A DNA stretch of 64,000 nt from Thiodiazotropha sp040791665 (GCA_040791665.1 JBFNNX010000016.1:124001-188000); one strand, 5' to 3'. Shown: positions 25,017-36,773, counted from the first letter of the stretch. The notes: a model not told the origin generated them from the sequence alone. Translations and numbers: made by a program.

Positions 25017-27005
25017 TTAAATAAAGACAAACCAGGTCAGCAGCAACAGCAGACCCAGAATCATGGCTATGGCGTAGTGGTAGAGGTATCCGCTTTGCAG
25101 ATGGCGTACCACCGAAGCGAGCCAACCCACCGAATAGGCGGAACCGTTGACCGCCAATCCGTCGATGAGGCCGCGATCACCCACCAACCAGAGAAACTTG
25201 CCCAGCCCGCGGCTGCCGGCAGCGAAGACCGTCTGGTAGACCTCGTCGAACCAGTACTTCCTGTCCAGCAGGGTATGCAGCGGTGACAGGGTCGACTTGA
25301 TCTTTTCGGCAAGGGCCGGGTTCAACATGTAGATGTAGAAGGCCAAGCCCAGGCCGGCCATGGCCAGATAGAACGCAGGGCTCACATAAGTATGCGCCAG
25401 CATGCCATTGCCGCTATGGACTACCGCCTGTACCGCGGCCAGCGTATCGTGCTCCGGCAGGACATAGAGCACATCCTTGAACCAGTCGCCAAAGAGTATC
25501 GGATCGATGGTCAGGTAGCCGAGGATCACCGAGGGAATGGCCAGCAGGATCAGCGGTATCGTCACCACCTTGGGCGATTCGTGCAAATGCGCCTTGGCGT
25601 GCTCGTCCCGGGGACCCTCACCATGGAAAACCAGGAAGAACATGCGGAAGCTATAGAGAGCGGTAACGAAGACACCGGCCAGCACCAGCCAATAGGCGTA
25701 GGTGGAACCCGCGATGCTTGAGTGGTGTACCGCCTCGATGATGGCATCCTTGGAGAAGAAACCGGAAAAGAAAGGAAAACCGGTCAACGCCAGGGAACCC
25801 AATAACGAGGTCCAGTAGGTGATCGGCATGTACTTGCGCACGCCACCCATATTGCGGATGTCCTGGTCGTGATGCATGCCGATAATTACCGAGCCGGCGG
25901 CGAGGAACAGCAGTGCCTTGAAGAAGGCGTGGGTCATCAGGTGGAAGATGCCGGCGGCATAGGCGGAGGCGCCCAGAGCCACCATCATGTAACCCAGCTG
26001 CGACAGAGTCGAGTAGGCCACCACCCGCTTGATATCGTTCTGTACGATACCGATCAGCCCGGTGAAGAAGGCGGTTGTTGCGCCGATCACAAGGACGAAG
26101 CTGAGCGCGGTCTCCGAGAACTCATAGAGGGGCGACATACGCGCCACCATGAAGATGCCGGCGGTGACCATGGTGGCGGCGTGGATCAGCGCGGAGATGG
26201 GGGTCGGACCCTCCATCGAATCGGGCAGCCAGACATGGAGCGGCACCTGGGCCGACTTACCCATGGCGCCGACGAAGAGCAGGATGCCGATCACCGACAT
26301 CAGCGACCAGCTGCTGTCGCCCCAGATCTGGATCTGGGTATCGGCCAGTCCCGGCGCCTTGGCGAAGACCTCTGCGTAGTCGAGGCTGTTGGTGTACATG
26401 GCGATGGCGGCGATGCCGAGGATAAAACCGAAATCACCCACGCGGTTGACAATGAAGGCCTTCAGGTTGGCGAAGATCGCCGTCGGCCGCACTGACCAGA
26501 AACCGATCAGCAGGTAGGAGACCAGCCCCACCGCCTCCCAGCCGAAGAAGAGCTGGAGAAAGTTGTTGGACATTACCAGCATCAGCATGGAGAAGGTGAA
26601 GAGCGAAATGTAGCTGAAGAAGCGCTGATAGCTGTTGCGTCCGGCCAGACTGGTCTTGGGCCAATTGTGTTCGTCGTCGGCCATGTAGCCGATGGTATAG
26701 ATATGGACACAGAAGGAGACGAAGGTCACCACGCTGATCATCAATGCAGTCAGCTGATCCACAAGGAAGCCCACCTCCATGTTGATGCCGTCGCTCACCA
26801 TCCAGGTATAGACGGATCCGTTGAAAACTTCGGCATCGTCGAACATAAAGCCCTTGAGCACATAGAGCGAGAGCAACGTGGAGATGCCAACGCCCGTGCT
26901 CGTCACCCAATGAGACCAGCTGCGGCCGATGGAACCACCGAAAAAGCCGGCTATGATGGCGCCCGCCAAGGGCGCCAGCACGATTGTCAGATAGATATTT
27001 TCCAT
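25017..27005 (-). CDS. nuoL: NADH-quinone oxidoreductase subunit L
   Basis: A 662-residue distal membrane subunit. It shows MENIYLTIVLAPLAGAI at the start, FFGWEAVGLVSYLLIGFW, SAQVPLHVWLPDSMEGPTPISALIHAATMV and KRVVAYSTLSQLGYMMVALG, then the long C-terminal lateral helix. The frame is open 12 codons further, but those codons (RSFADFLKET) are read from an inverted-repeat element, so ATG at 27005 is the true start. Only 18 bases separate this ATG from the repeat, and no strong ribosome-binding site is left in that gap. Confidence 0.96.
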   Translation of the reverse strand: MENIYLTIVLAPLAGAIIAGFFGGSIGRSWSHWVTSTGVGISTLLSLYVLKGFMFDDAEVFNGSVYTWMVSDGINMEVGFLVDQLTALMISVVTFVSFCVHIYTIGYMADDEHNWPKTSLAGRNSYQRFFSYISLFTFSMLMLVMSNNFLQLFFGWEAVGLVSYLLIGFWSVRPTAIFANLKAFIVNRVGDFGFILGIAAIAMYTNSLDYAEVFAKAPGLADTQIQIWGDSSWSLMSVIGILLFVGAMGKSAQVPLHVWLPDSMEGPTPISALIHAATMVTAGIFMVARMSPLYEFSETALSFVLVIGATTAFFTGLIGIVQNDIKRVVAYSTLSQLGYMMVALGASAYAAGIFHLMTHAFFKALLFLAAGSVIIGMHHDQDIRNMGGVRKYMPITYWTSLLGSLALTGFPFFSGFFSKDAIIEAVHHSSIAGSTYAYWLVLAGVFVTALYSFRMFFLVFHGEGPRDEHAKAHLHESPKVVTIPLILLAIPSVILGYLTIDPILFGDWFKDVLYVLPEHDTLAAVQAVVHSGNGMLAHTYVSPAFYLAMAGLGLAFYIYMLNPALAEKIKSTLSPLHTLLDRKYWFDEVYQTVFAAGSRGLGKFLWLVGDRGLIDGLAVNGSAYSVGWLASVVRHLQSGYLYHYAIAMILGLLLLLTWFVFI

Positions 27006-27023
27006 AACCGTTTCTTTTAAAAA

Positions 27024-27186
27024 GTCCGCAAATGAACGCAAATGAACGCAAATATTGTTAATGCATCTGACATATCATCCAGCGAACCAATATACCTAGT
27101 GTTCAAACTCGTTCTTTTTTAAGCCAAGTCCCGAAAATGAAACACTTAAAAAACCCATTTGCGTTTATTAGCGTTCATTTGCGGAC
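27024..27186. repeat. Inverted-repeat element, copy A (nuoK-nuoL gap)
   Basis: A 163-base element bounded by 30-bp inverted repeats at 27024-27053 and 27157-27186. The left arm starts GTCCGCAAATGAACGC, and 28 of 30 bases match between arms. The middle, about 100 bases, has no ORF. It has the same ends as copies B, C and D and fills almost the entire nuoK-nuoL gap. Confidence 0.85.
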
Positions 27187-27196
27187 TGATAAATCC

Positions 27197-27502
27197 CTAC
27201 CCTCTCAATACATCCATATCCTCGACATTGATACTCCGCTTGCTGCGGAACAACACCACCAGAATGGCCAGGCCGATGGCTGCCTCGGCAGCGGCCACGG
27301 TGAGGATAAAGAAGACAAAAACCTGTCCGGCGGTATCGCCCATAAAATGGGAGAAGGCGACAAAGTTGATATTCACCGCCAACAGCATCAGCTCCACACA
27401 CATCAACAGCACGATTACGTTCTTGCGGTTGATGAAGATCCCCGCAACGCTGATCGCGAACAGGATGGCGCCGAGTATGAGATAGTCGGAAAGTGCAATC
27501 AT
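27197..27502 (-). CDS. nuoK: NADH-quinone oxidoreductase subunit K
   Basis: A 101-residue, three-helix subunit: MIALSDYLILGAILFAISVAG, then NVIVLLMCVELMLLAVNINFVAF with the conserved membrane glutamate, and FFILTVAAAEAAIGLAILV with the second one. ATG at 27502 gives the family length; upstream in-frame codons belong to the end of nuoJ, which it overlaps by its ribosome-binding region. Its stop is ten bases from inverted-repeat element A. Confidence 0.96.
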   Translation of the reverse strand: MIALSDYLILGAILFAISVAGIFINRKNVIVLLMCVELMLLAVNINFVAFSHFMGDTAGQVFVFFILTVAAAEAAIGLAILVVLFRSKRSINVEDMDVLRG

Positions 27503-27509
27503 GTCTCTG

Positions 27510-28112
27510 TCATCCTTTCTCAGCATCCATGGAGACCATCCGTACCCGCTCGTCGCGCTTGACCACCACCTGGGTGGCGGGATCGAGATACTTGGTGTCG
27601 GGACGCTTACGCATAGTCAGGCCGATGGCAGCGATAATCGCGACCAGCAGAATCACCGCAGCGATTTCGAACGGATACATGTAGACCGTATAGAGCACGC
27701 TACCCAGCTCTTCCGTATTGCTGTAATCCGCCGCATGCCTGGCCGGTGCGGCATATTGATCCAGGCCGAAATTGTCAGGGCCGACAATCAGTATCAGTTC
27801 GGCAGCCATGGCGATCGCCATGATCACGCCCAGCGGCAGCATCTTGATGAATCCCGCGCGCAAGACCGCGAGATCGATATCCAGCATCATCAGTACGAAA
27901 AGGAACAGTACCATCACGGCGCCCACATAGACCAAAACCAGGACGATGGCGAGAAACTCCGCCTCCGCAAGCAGCCAGATGCCGCTGCAGGCGACAAAGG
28001 CAAGAATCAGAAACAGGGCTGAATGTACAGGGTTACGACGGGTTACAACCATCATCGCGGCAACGATGATCACCGCAGACAGGGCGTAGAAAATCAGCTT
28101 TTCAAGTGTCAT
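27510..28112 (-). CDS. nuoJ: NADH-quinone oxidoreductase subunit J
   Basis: A 200-residue membrane subunit with five helices: VVTRRNPVHSALFLILAFVACSGIWLL, EFLAIVLVLVYVGAVMVLFLFVLMMLD (the pi-bulge helix region involved in coupling), and a later ILLVAIIAAIGLTMR. The C-terminal 40 residues are polar, as in other gammaproteobacterial NuoJ. ATG at 28112. It begins 58 bases after nuoI, in a gap holding a GGCC/GTTAAC palindrome. Confidence 0.95.
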   Translation of the reverse strand: MTLEKLIFYALSAVIIVAAMMVVTRRNPVHSALFLILAFVACSGIWLLAEAEFLAIVLVLVYVGAVMVLFLFVLMMLDIDLAVLRAGFIKMLPLGVIMAIAMAAELILIVGPDNFGLDQYAAPARHAADYSNTEELGSVLYTVYMYPFEIAAVILLVAIIAAIGLTMRKRPDTKYLDPATQVVVKRDERVRMVSMDAEKG

Positions 28113-28150
28113 TTATGAATTTCCCTAGTCTATTTCAAAGGTTGCCTGTG

Positions 28151-28174
28151 TTAGGGCCAGTTAACAGGCCCTAA
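28151..28174. repeat. 24-bp palindrome at the nuoI stop codon
   Basis: TTAGGGCC-A-GTTAAC-A-GGCCCTAA is a near-perfect palindrome. The nuoI TAG stop is its outermost part. It is the most complete copy of a sequence repeated at 11595, 54836 and 55853. Confidence 0.65.
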
Positions 28175-28659
28175 CGATACTTCGCCTGGGCCTCTATGTC
28201 GGCGGCTATCTGCGCCTCATGTTTATCACCCACCGCCAATAGTTTCTCTTTGGTCATAACATTTTCACCGCGATTCTCGAAGTGATATTCGTAGATGCGA
28301 GTCTCCACAATGGCATCCACCGGACAGGCCTCCTGGCAATAGCCGCAGTAGATGCACTTGAACAAATCGATATCGTAACGGGTCGTGCGCCGGGAGCCGT
28401 CTTCCCTCGGTTCGGCCTCTATGGTGATGGCCAGCGCCGGGCAGGTCGCCTCGCACAGTTTGCAGGCGATACAGCGCTCCTCGCCACCCGGATAGCGTCG
28501 CAATGCATGAAGACCACGGAACCTGGGGGAGACCGGCGCCTTCTCCTCCGGATACATAATGGTGAATTTTTTACGGAACAGATAGCGTCCGGTGACACTC
28601 AAGCCACGAAACAGCTCCAGCAGAAAAAGGCTCTTAAGATAATTTGAAAGCACTTTCAT
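28171..28659 (-). CDS. nuoI: NADH-quinone oxidoreductase subunit I
   Basis: A 162-residue subunit with two 4Fe-4S motifs, CIACKLCEATCP and CIYCGYCQEACP, which hold clusters N6a and N6b between NuoG and NuoB. It starts MKVLSNYLKSLFLLEL (ATG at 28659); the open frame above this overlaps nuoH and is not used. The C terminus VGDKHEAQIAADIEAQAKYR is typical. Its stop codon is embedded in a palindromic repeat. Confidence 0.97.
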   Translation of the reverse strand: MKVLSNYLKSLFLLELFRGLSVTGRYLFRKKFTIMYPEEKAPVSPRFRGLHALRRYPGGEERCIACKLCEATCPALAITIEAEPREDGSRRTTRYDIDLFKCIYCGYCQEACPVDAIVETRIYEYHFENRGENVMTKEKLLAVGDKHEAQIAADIEAQAKYR

Positions 28660-28670
28660 AGCAGGGCTCC

Positions 28671-29726
28671 TCAGTCGAACCACCAGGGCATTTGATAGAC
28701 CACAGCGAGACCTACAACAGCAATCCAGACAATGGTAATCGGAATGAACACCTTCCAACCCAGGCGCATGATCTGGTCATAACGATAACGCGGAAAGGTG
28801 GCACGCAACCAGAGAAAGAGAAACATGAACAATGCTGTCTTGACAACCAACCAGACAAAACCCGGCACCCAGTCGAACAACGGACCGAGCAGCGGCCAGC
28901 CATGGAAGGGGGAGAGCCAACCACCAAGAAACATGAGTGCCGTCAGCGCTGAGATCAGGATCATGTTGGCATATTCGGCGAGAAAGAATACCGCGAATAC
29001 CATGCCGGAGTATTCGACGTGAAAACCGGCGACGATCTCCGATTCACCCTCCGCCACGTCAAAGGGCGCACGATTTGTTTCGGCGACACCGGAGATCACA
29101 TAGACACCGAACAGGGGCAACAGCGGCAACCAGAACCAGGAGAAGATCCCCCCCTCCTGCGCCCTGACGATATCACCCAGATTGAGGCTGCCGGCCGCCA
29201 CCAAGACGCCGACTAGGGCGAAACCCATGGCGATCTCATAGGAGACGATCTGCGCCGACGAACGGAGCGCGCCGAGAAAGGCATATTTTGAGTTGGAGGC
29301 CCATCCGGCGATGATGACGCCATAGACTCCGACCGAGGTCAATGCCAGGATATAGAGCAGTCCGGCATTGATATCCGCCAGCACCAGTTTTTCATCGAAA
29401 GGAAAGACCGCCCAGGCGGCCAATGCCGGTCCCAGGGTAATGGCAGGTGCGATAACAAACAGCAGCTTGTTGGCGTTTGTCGGGATCACGATCTCTTTGA
29501 ACATCAACTTCACCGCATCCGCGATCGGCTGCAACCAACCTTTCGGGCCGACGCGGTTGGGGCCGATGCGTACCTGCATGTAACCGATGATCTTGCGTTC
29601 GGCATAGGTGAAGTAGGCCACCGTCAGCATTAACGGCGCAACGATGGCGATGATCTTGATCAAGGTCCAGACCAGATACTGCAGTTCGGTGGGAAGGGAT
29701 CCCCAGAGGCTGATAAAGAATTCCAT
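28671..29726 (-). CDS. nuoH: NADH-quinone oxidoreductase subunit H
   Basis: A 351-residue membrane subunit at the quinone site. Family segments are YAERKIIGYMQVRIGPNRVGPKGWLQPIAD, ISGVAETNRAPFDVAEGESEIVAGFHVEYSG and LWLRATFPRYRYDQIMRLGWK. Acidic residues in the AETNRAPFDVAEGESE loop belong to the proton/quinone coupling chain. ATG at 29726, three bases after nuoG. Confidence 0.97.
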   Translation of the reverse strand: MEFFISLWGSLPTELQYLVWTLIKIIAIVAPLMLTVAYFTYAERKIIGYMQVRIGPNRVGPKGWLQPIADAVKLMFKEIVIPTNANKLLFVIAPAITLGPALAAWAVFPFDEKLVLADINAGLLYILALTSVGVYGVIIAGWASNSKYAFLGALRSSAQIVSYEIAMGFALVGVLVAAGSLNLGDIVRAQEGGIFSWFWLPLLPLFGVYVISGVAETNRAPFDVAEGESEIVAGFHVEYSGMVFAVFFLAEYANMILISALTALMFLGGWLSPFHGWPLLGPLFDWVPGFVWLVVKTALFMFLFLWLRATFPRYRYDQIMRLGWKVFIPITIVWIAVVGLAVVYQMPWWFD

Positions 29727-29729
29727 CGG

Positions 29730-32087
<2,358 letters not shown>

Positions 32088-32112
32088 CTTCGTATTCTAT
32101 CTCTTCAAGACC

Positions 32113-33387
32113 TCAGCCAAGCCCGACCATGCAACGTTTATGGTCGATGTGATGCTGAAATTCATGCCGAAAATGGCGCAACATTCCCTGTACCGGCATC
32201 GCCGCCGCGTCTCCCAGGGCACAGATTGTTTTGCCGCTGATCTTATCCGCCACGTCATCCAGCAGATCCAGATCCTCCTGGCGGCCCTGGCCGGTTTCGA
32301 TACGATGCACTATCCGATAGAGCCAACCCGTACCCTCACGACAGGGCGTGCACTGACCGCAAGACTCTTCGTGGTAGAAATAGGACATGCGCTCCAGGAC
32401 CTTGACCATGCAATTGGTGTCATCCAGTACGATGACGGCGCCGGAACCGAGCATCGAGCCGGCGCCGGCGATGGCGTCGTAATCCATGGTCAGTTCCATC
32501 ATCTGTTCGCCTGGAATCACCGGGGCGGAGGAACCGCCGGGTATGACCGCCTTGATCTTGCGCCCATCCTTCATGCCACCGGCCATTGCCAGCAGCTCAG
32601 AGAAGGGCGTACCCATGGGGATTTCAAACACACCCGGATTGTTGATATTGCCAGAGATGGAAAACAGTTTGGAACCACCACTGTTTTTTACACCGATATC
32701 GGAGAACCATTCGCCTCCTTTCTCCATGATCATCGGAATCGAGGCCAGACTCTCGGTATTGTTGATGATAGTGGGGCATCCGTAGAGGCCGAAATGGGCC
32801 GGGAAAGGCGGTTTGTAACGAGGTTGTCCCTTTTTGCCTTCGATGGACTCCAGCAGGGCCGTCTCTTCGCCGCAGATATAGGCGCCGGCACCCAGGTGGG
32901 TATGCAATTCGAAGTCAAACCCGGATCCGAGTAGATCCTTGCCCAAAAAGCCTGCACTCCGCGCCTCTTCCAAGGCCTGTTCGAAACGTTCGTAGGGTTC
33001 CCAGAACTCGCCACGAATGTAGTTGTAACCGCGTGTGGCACCGATGGCATAACCGGCGATCACCATCCCCTCGATCAGTTGATGGGGGTTATAGCGCAGA
33101 ATGTCCCGATCCTTGAATGTACCGGGTTCACCCTCATCCGAGTTGCAGACGACGTATTTTTGCCCCGGCGCATTACGCGAGATGAAACTCCACTTCAGTC
33201 CGGTAGGAAATCCCGCGCCGCCGCGTCCTCGCAGTCCCGATTTCTTGACCTCCTCGATAATCGCCTCCGGCGCGCGCTTTTCGGTAAGGATTTTTTTCAG
33301 CATCTCGTAGCCGCCGCGACTCTGATACTGCTCAAGCAACCAGGGACGTTCAAGATCCAGGGTTCGTAGACAGACTTCGTTGGCCAT
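32113..33387 (-). CDS. nuoF: NADH-quinone oxidoreductase subunit F
   Basis: A 424-residue NADH- and FMN-binding subunit. It has GLRGRGGAGFPTGLKWSFI, NSDEGEPGTFKDR, GAGAYICGEETALLESIEG and the N3 4Fe-4S motif ESCGQCTPCREGTGW, with the fourth Cys in the later KTICALGDAA. It is the entry point for electrons from NADH. ATG at 33387, six bases after nuoE. Confidence 0.97.
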   Translation of the reverse strand: MANEVCLRTLDLERPWLLEQYQSRGGYEMLKKILTEKRAPEAIIEEVKKSGLRGRGGAGFPTGLKWSFISRNAPGQKYVVCNSDEGEPGTFKDRDILRYNPHQLIEGMVIAGYAIGATRGYNYIRGEFWEPYERFEQALEEARSAGFLGKDLLGSGFDFELHTHLGAGAYICGEETALLESIEGKKGQPRYKPPFPAHFGLYGCPTIINNTESLASIPMIMEKGGEWFSDIGVKNSGGSKLFSISGNINNPGVFEIPMGTPFSELLAMAGGMKDGRKIKAVIPGGSSAPVIPGEQMMELTMDYDAIAGAGSMLGSGAVIVLDDTNCMVKVLERMSYFYHEESCGQCTPCREGTGWLYRIVHRIETGQGRQEDLDLLDDVADKISGKTICALGDAAAMPVQGMLRHFRHEFQHHIDHKRCMVGLG

Positions 33388-33393
33388 CCCTAT

Positions 33394-33900
33394 TTACTCC
33401 AGGCCTTCCAGGATCGCATCGACGATCTCCGGGGTCAGATTTTCATAATATTGTTTGCCGATCTGCATCATCGGCGCACCTCCGCAAGCGCCCAGGCACT
33501 CCACTTCCTTGAGTGAGAAGCGGCCATCCTCCGTCACCTCGCCGAAACCGATACCGAGCTTCTTTTCCAGGTGCTCGACGATCAAATCCGATTTATTGGT
33601 CATGCAAGAGACATTGGTGCAAACGCAGATCTTATGCTTGCCCACCGGTTTCAGCTCGTACATCGAGTAGAATGTCGCCACTTCGTACACGGCTATCGGC
33701 GGCATATCCAGGTAATCTGCGACCTGATCCATCAACTCCGTGGTAAGCCAGCCACCGTTACTGTCCTGTATTACCATCAACGCACCCATTACCGCGGACT
33801 GTTTCCACTCCGCTGGGTATTTGGCGATCCAACGGTCTATCTCCGCCCGTATTTCAGGTGTGAAGAGTTCCCTGTTTTCATTTGCAGTTGTTGTCGTCAT
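33394..33900 (-). CDS. nuoE: NADH-quinone oxidoreductase subunit E
   Basis: A 168-residue thioredoxin-fold subunit that carries the N1a 2Fe-2S cluster. Ligands are in CVCTNVSCM (CTNVSC) and ECLGACGGAPMM. The N-terminal helical part includes VMGALMVIQDSNGGWLTTELMDQVADYL and VATFYSMYELKPVGKH. Start ATG at 33900, 13 bases after nuoD. It pairs with NuoF in the NADH module. Confidence 0.96.
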   Translation of the reverse strand: MTTTTANENRELFTPEIRAEIDRWIAKYPAEWKQSAVMGALMVIQDSNGGWLTTELMDQVADYLDMPPIAVYEVATFYSMYELKPVGKHKICVCTNVSCMTNKSDLIVEHLEKKLGIGFGEVTEDGRFSLKEVECLGACGGAPMMQIGKQYYENLTPEIVDAILEGLE

Positions 33901-33913
33901 GTAATTACTTTGT

Positions 33914-35167
33914 TTAACGGTCTATTTCGCCGAACACGACATCCATGGTGCCGATTACCGCCACCACATCGGCCAGCATATGGCCCTTGACCATCTCATC
34001 CATGGCCGCAAGATGGGGAAATCCAGGTGCGCGTATCTTCAAGCGATAGGGTTTGTTGGCGCCATCGGAGATGATGTAACAGCCAAACTCGCCTTTGGGC
34101 GCCTCGACTGCGGCATATGCCTCGCCTACGGGAGGACAGTAGCCCTCTGTGAAAAGCTTGAAGTGGTGTATCAGGCCCTCCATGTCCTCCTTCATGTCAT
34201 TCCTGGTGGGTGCGACGATCTTGTTGTCATCCAGCATCACCGGACCAGGATTTACCCGCAACCAGTCGATACACTGCTTGATGATGCGATTGGATTGACG
34301 CATCTCCTCGATCCGCACCAGGTAACGGTCGTAACAGTCGCCGTTTTTCCCCACGGGAATATCGAAATCCACTTGATCGTAGGCGGCATAGGACTGCTTT
34401 TTACGGAGGTCCCAAGCCACCCCGGAACCACGCAGCATGGGGCCGGTAAAGCCGAGCTGCATCGCCCGCTCCGGCGAGACCACACCGATTCCGACTGTAC
34501 GCTGTTTCCAGATGCGATTGTCGGTCAGCAGGGTTTCGTACTCATCCACCAGACCGGGAAAACGGTTGCTGAAGTCTTCGATGAAATCGAGCAACGAGCC
34601 CTGTCTGACCTCATTTCTCATCTCTACATCGCGTCCGGTGACCCACTGACTGGCCTGGTATTGGGGCATCTGCTCCGGCAGATCCCGGTAAACACCGCCC
34701 GGTCTGTAGTAGGCCGCGTGCATACGCGCTCCGGATACGGCCTCATAGCAGTCGAGCAGATCCTCTCGTTCACGAAAAGCATAGAGGAAGACGGTCATGG
34801 CACCGACGTCAAGGGCGTGGGTGCCCAGCCACATCAGATGATTGAGGATACGCGTTATCTCATCAAACATCGTGCGAATATATTGTGCGCGTATCGGTGC
34901 CTCTATACCCAGCAGTTTCTCGATCGCCCTGACATAACCGTGCTCGTTACACATCATCGACACGTAGTCGAGGCGGTCCATGTAGGGAATGCTCTGATTG
35001 TAGGGCTTGCTCTCGGCCAATTTCTCGGTGGCGCGATGGAGCAGACCGATATGCGGATCGGCACGCTCGATCACCTCGCCATCCATTTCAAGCACCAGAC
35101 GCAGGACGCCGTGCGCTGCCGGGTGCTGAGGGCCGAAATTCAGGGTGTAGTTATGGATCTCAGGCAT
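33914..35167 (-). CDS. nuoD: NADH-quinone oxidoreductase subunit D
   Basis: A 417-residue subunit related to the large subunit of NiFe hydrogenases, forming the quinone pocket with NuoB. It has NFGPQHPAAHGVLRLVLEMDGE, PHIGLLHRATEKLAE, PYMDRLDYVSMMCNE and PKGEFGCYIISDG. ATG at 35167 gives the exact family length; the stop of nuoC lies inside its first codons, an eight-base overlap. It is a separate gene, not a nuoCD fusion as in E. coli. Confidence 0.97.
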   Translation of the reverse strand: MPEIHNYTLNFGPQHPAAHGVLRLVLEMDGEVIERADPHIGLLHRATEKLAESKPYNQSIPYMDRLDYVSMMCNEHGYVRAIEKLLGIEAPIRAQYIRTMFDEITRILNHLMWLGTHALDVGAMTVFLYAFREREDLLDCYEAVSGARMHAAYYRPGGVYRDLPEQMPQYQASQWVTGRDVEMRNEVRQGSLLDFIEDFSNRFPGLVDEYETLLTDNRIWKQRTVGIGVVSPERAMQLGFTGPMLRGSGVAWDLRKKQSYAAYDQVDFDIPVGKNGDCYDRYLVRIEEMRQSNRIIKQCIDWLRVNPGPVMLDDNKIVAPTRNDMKEDMEGLIHHFKLFTEGYCPPVGEAYAAVEAPKGEFGCYIISDGANKPYRLKIRAPGFPHLAAMDEMVKGHMLADVVAVIGTMDVVFGEIDR

Positions 35168-35879
35168 CGCTGGCGTCCTGCATGGCGCTATCCTCATTGA
35201 GATAGCGGTTGTCATCACGTGTCACGCGCGGCACCAGGGTACGCGGATCGATGCTCACAGGCTCATAAATGACACGCTTCAGATTCGGGTCATAGCGCAT
35301 TTCCACCTGGCCGATAAGCGGGAAGTCTTTGCGGAAGGGATGACCGATAAAGCCGTAATCGGTAAGAATTCGTCTCAGATCGGGGTGACCGTCGAACAGG
35401 ATGCCGTAGAGATCGAATGCCTCTCGCTCAAACCAATCCGCACTCTGCCACACAGCGACCATAGAAGCTACGATCGGCTGTTCGGTGTCGACAAATACCC
35501 GTAAGCGCAATCTAGTATTTTGGCTGATGGAGAGCAGATGATAGACAGCTGCAAAGCGATTCGACGCCATTGACTCCATCTCTCCAAGCGGGGTCACGCC
35601 ACGTCCGAATCCGCTGTTGGGGGCGCTGTCGGTTTGCCATTCGGATTGACCGTAAGCGGAGTAATCGACGCCGCAGACATCGATCAACTCCTCAAATGCA
35701 AACTGCTTGTCATCCCTGAGTCGTAACGCCACATCGCTCAGGTGCTCCACCGGCACCACCAGAGTCACCTCGCCACAGCTGTGTTCCACACTGCAGCCAA
35801 GCTCTTCAAATGCGCGGGTAAGATCCTCTGCCAGACGCTCAAGGCGATCATGCATTCCGTTCTGTGCATTGCTGCTCAT
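35160..35879 (-). CDS. nuoC: NADH-quinone oxidoreductase subunit C
   Basis: A 239-residue peripheral-arm subunit. The C-terminal half carries the family signature SADWFEREAFDLYGILFDGHPDLRRILTDYGFIGHPFRKDFP. The N-terminal half is variable, with a GFGRGVTPLGEMESMASNR insert that is common in this group. ATG at 35879, 12 bases after nuoB. Confidence 0.96.
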   Translation of the reverse strand: MSSNAQNGMHDRLERLAEDLTRAFEELGCSVEHSCGEVTLVVPVEHLSDVALRLRDDKQFAFEELIDVCGVDYSAYGQSEWQTDSAPNSGFGRGVTPLGEMESMASNRFAAVYHLLSISQNTRLRLRVFVDTEQPIVASMVAVWQSADWFEREAFDLYGILFDGHPDLRRILTDYGFIGHPFRKDFPLIGQVEMRYDPNLKRVIYEPVSIDPRTLVPRVTRDDNRYLNEDSAMQDASDA

Positions 35880-35891
35880 CTCATCTCCACC

Positions 35892-36368
35892 TTAGCGTGC
35901 AATGGTACTGGTACGACGAATCTTGTCCTGCAGCTGCAGCACCCCATACAGCAGCGCTTCGGCGGTTGGCGGACAACCGGGAACATAGACATCGACCGGG
36001 ACCACACGGTCACAACCCCTTACGACCGAATAGGAGTAGTGGTAGTAACCACCACCATTGGCGCACGAGCCCATGGAGATAACCCAGCGCGGCTCTGCCA
36101 TCTGGTCGTAGACCTTGCGCAGAGCGGGAGCCATCTTATTGACCAGGGTGCCCGCCACAATCATCACGTCGGATTGCCGAGGGCTGGGACGGAATATGAT
36201 GCCGAAGCGGTCCATGTCGTAACGCGCAGCCGCGGCATGCATCATCTCCACCGCACAGCAGGCCAAGCCGAAGGTCATCGGCCACATCGAACCGGTGCGT
36301 GCCCAATTGATCAATTTATCTGCAGAAGTGGTAATGACACCCTTCTCCAGAATACCCTCAATTCCCAC
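35892..36368 (-). CDS. nuoB: NADH-quinone oxidoreductase subunit B
   Basis: A 158-residue subunit that holds the N2 cluster next to the quinone. Cysteines are in MTFGLACCAVEMMH, SMGSCANGGG and VYVPGCPPTAEALLYG. The start is a GTG at 36368 giving the family N terminus MGIEGILEKGVITTSADKLINW. It lies 48 bases after nuoA. Confidence 0.97.
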   Translation of the reverse strand: MGIEGILEKGVITTSADKLINWARTGSMWPMTFGLACCAVEMMHAAAARYDMDRFGIIFRPSPRQSDVMIVAGTLVNKMAPALRKVYDQMAEPRWVISMGSCANGGGYYHYSYSVVRGCDRVVPVDVYVPGCPPTAEALLYGVLQLQDKIRRTSTIAR

Positions 36369-36416
36369 TATCTACCTCCAGAAGCAGTCGTGAATACTCC
36401 CCTGATACCAGGCCGA

Positions 36417-36773
36417 CTATTCCCATTCCAAGGCTCCCTTCTTCCACTCATAAATGAAGCCTATGACGAGAATGGCGAGAAAAACCATCATGGCGATGAA
36501 TCCGACCATGCCGATCTGATCCAATACCACCGCCCAGGGAAAGAGAAATGCGATCTCAAGATCGAAGATAATGAACAGGATGGCAACCAAGTAGTAACGC
36601 ACGTCGAACTTCATGCGTGAATTCTCGAATGCCTCGAATCCGCATTCGTAGGGAGAGAGTTTTTCGTCATCGGGTTTTCGCGTACCCAACAGAAAACCGA
36701 GTGCTATAACGACACCACCCATCACAAAGGCGACCGAGAGAAAAATCAAGATGGGTAGATAATTTTCGAGCAT
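36417..36773 (-). CDS. nuoA: NADH-quinone oxidoreductase subunit A
   Basis: A 118-residue three-helix subunit, first gene of the nuo operon. It contains DEKLSPYECGFEAFENSRMKFDVRYYLVAILFIIFDLEIAFLFPWAV, the strongest family signature. ATG at 36773. Upstream lie about 150 bases up to a terminator, so the operon promoter is probably between 36774 and 36927. Confidence 0.97.
   Translation of the reverse strand: MLENYLPILIFLSVAFVMGGVVIALGFLLGTRKPDDEKLSPYECGFEAFENSRMKFDVRYYLVAILFIIFDLEIAFLFPWAVVLDQIGMVGFIAMMVFLAILVIGFIYEWKKGALEWE

Noticed and set aside
25003..25030. TTG at 25030 as nuoM start
   Set aside because: It lies inside the end of nuoL. The ATG at 25003 has a better ribosome-binding site and matches family length.
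33980..35200. Plus-strand open frame of about 400 codons opposite nuoD
   Set aside because: It is antisense to a complete, strongly conserved nuoD, and its translation shows no protein-like features. The same applies to long frames opposite carB (45710-46876) and nuoM/nuoN.
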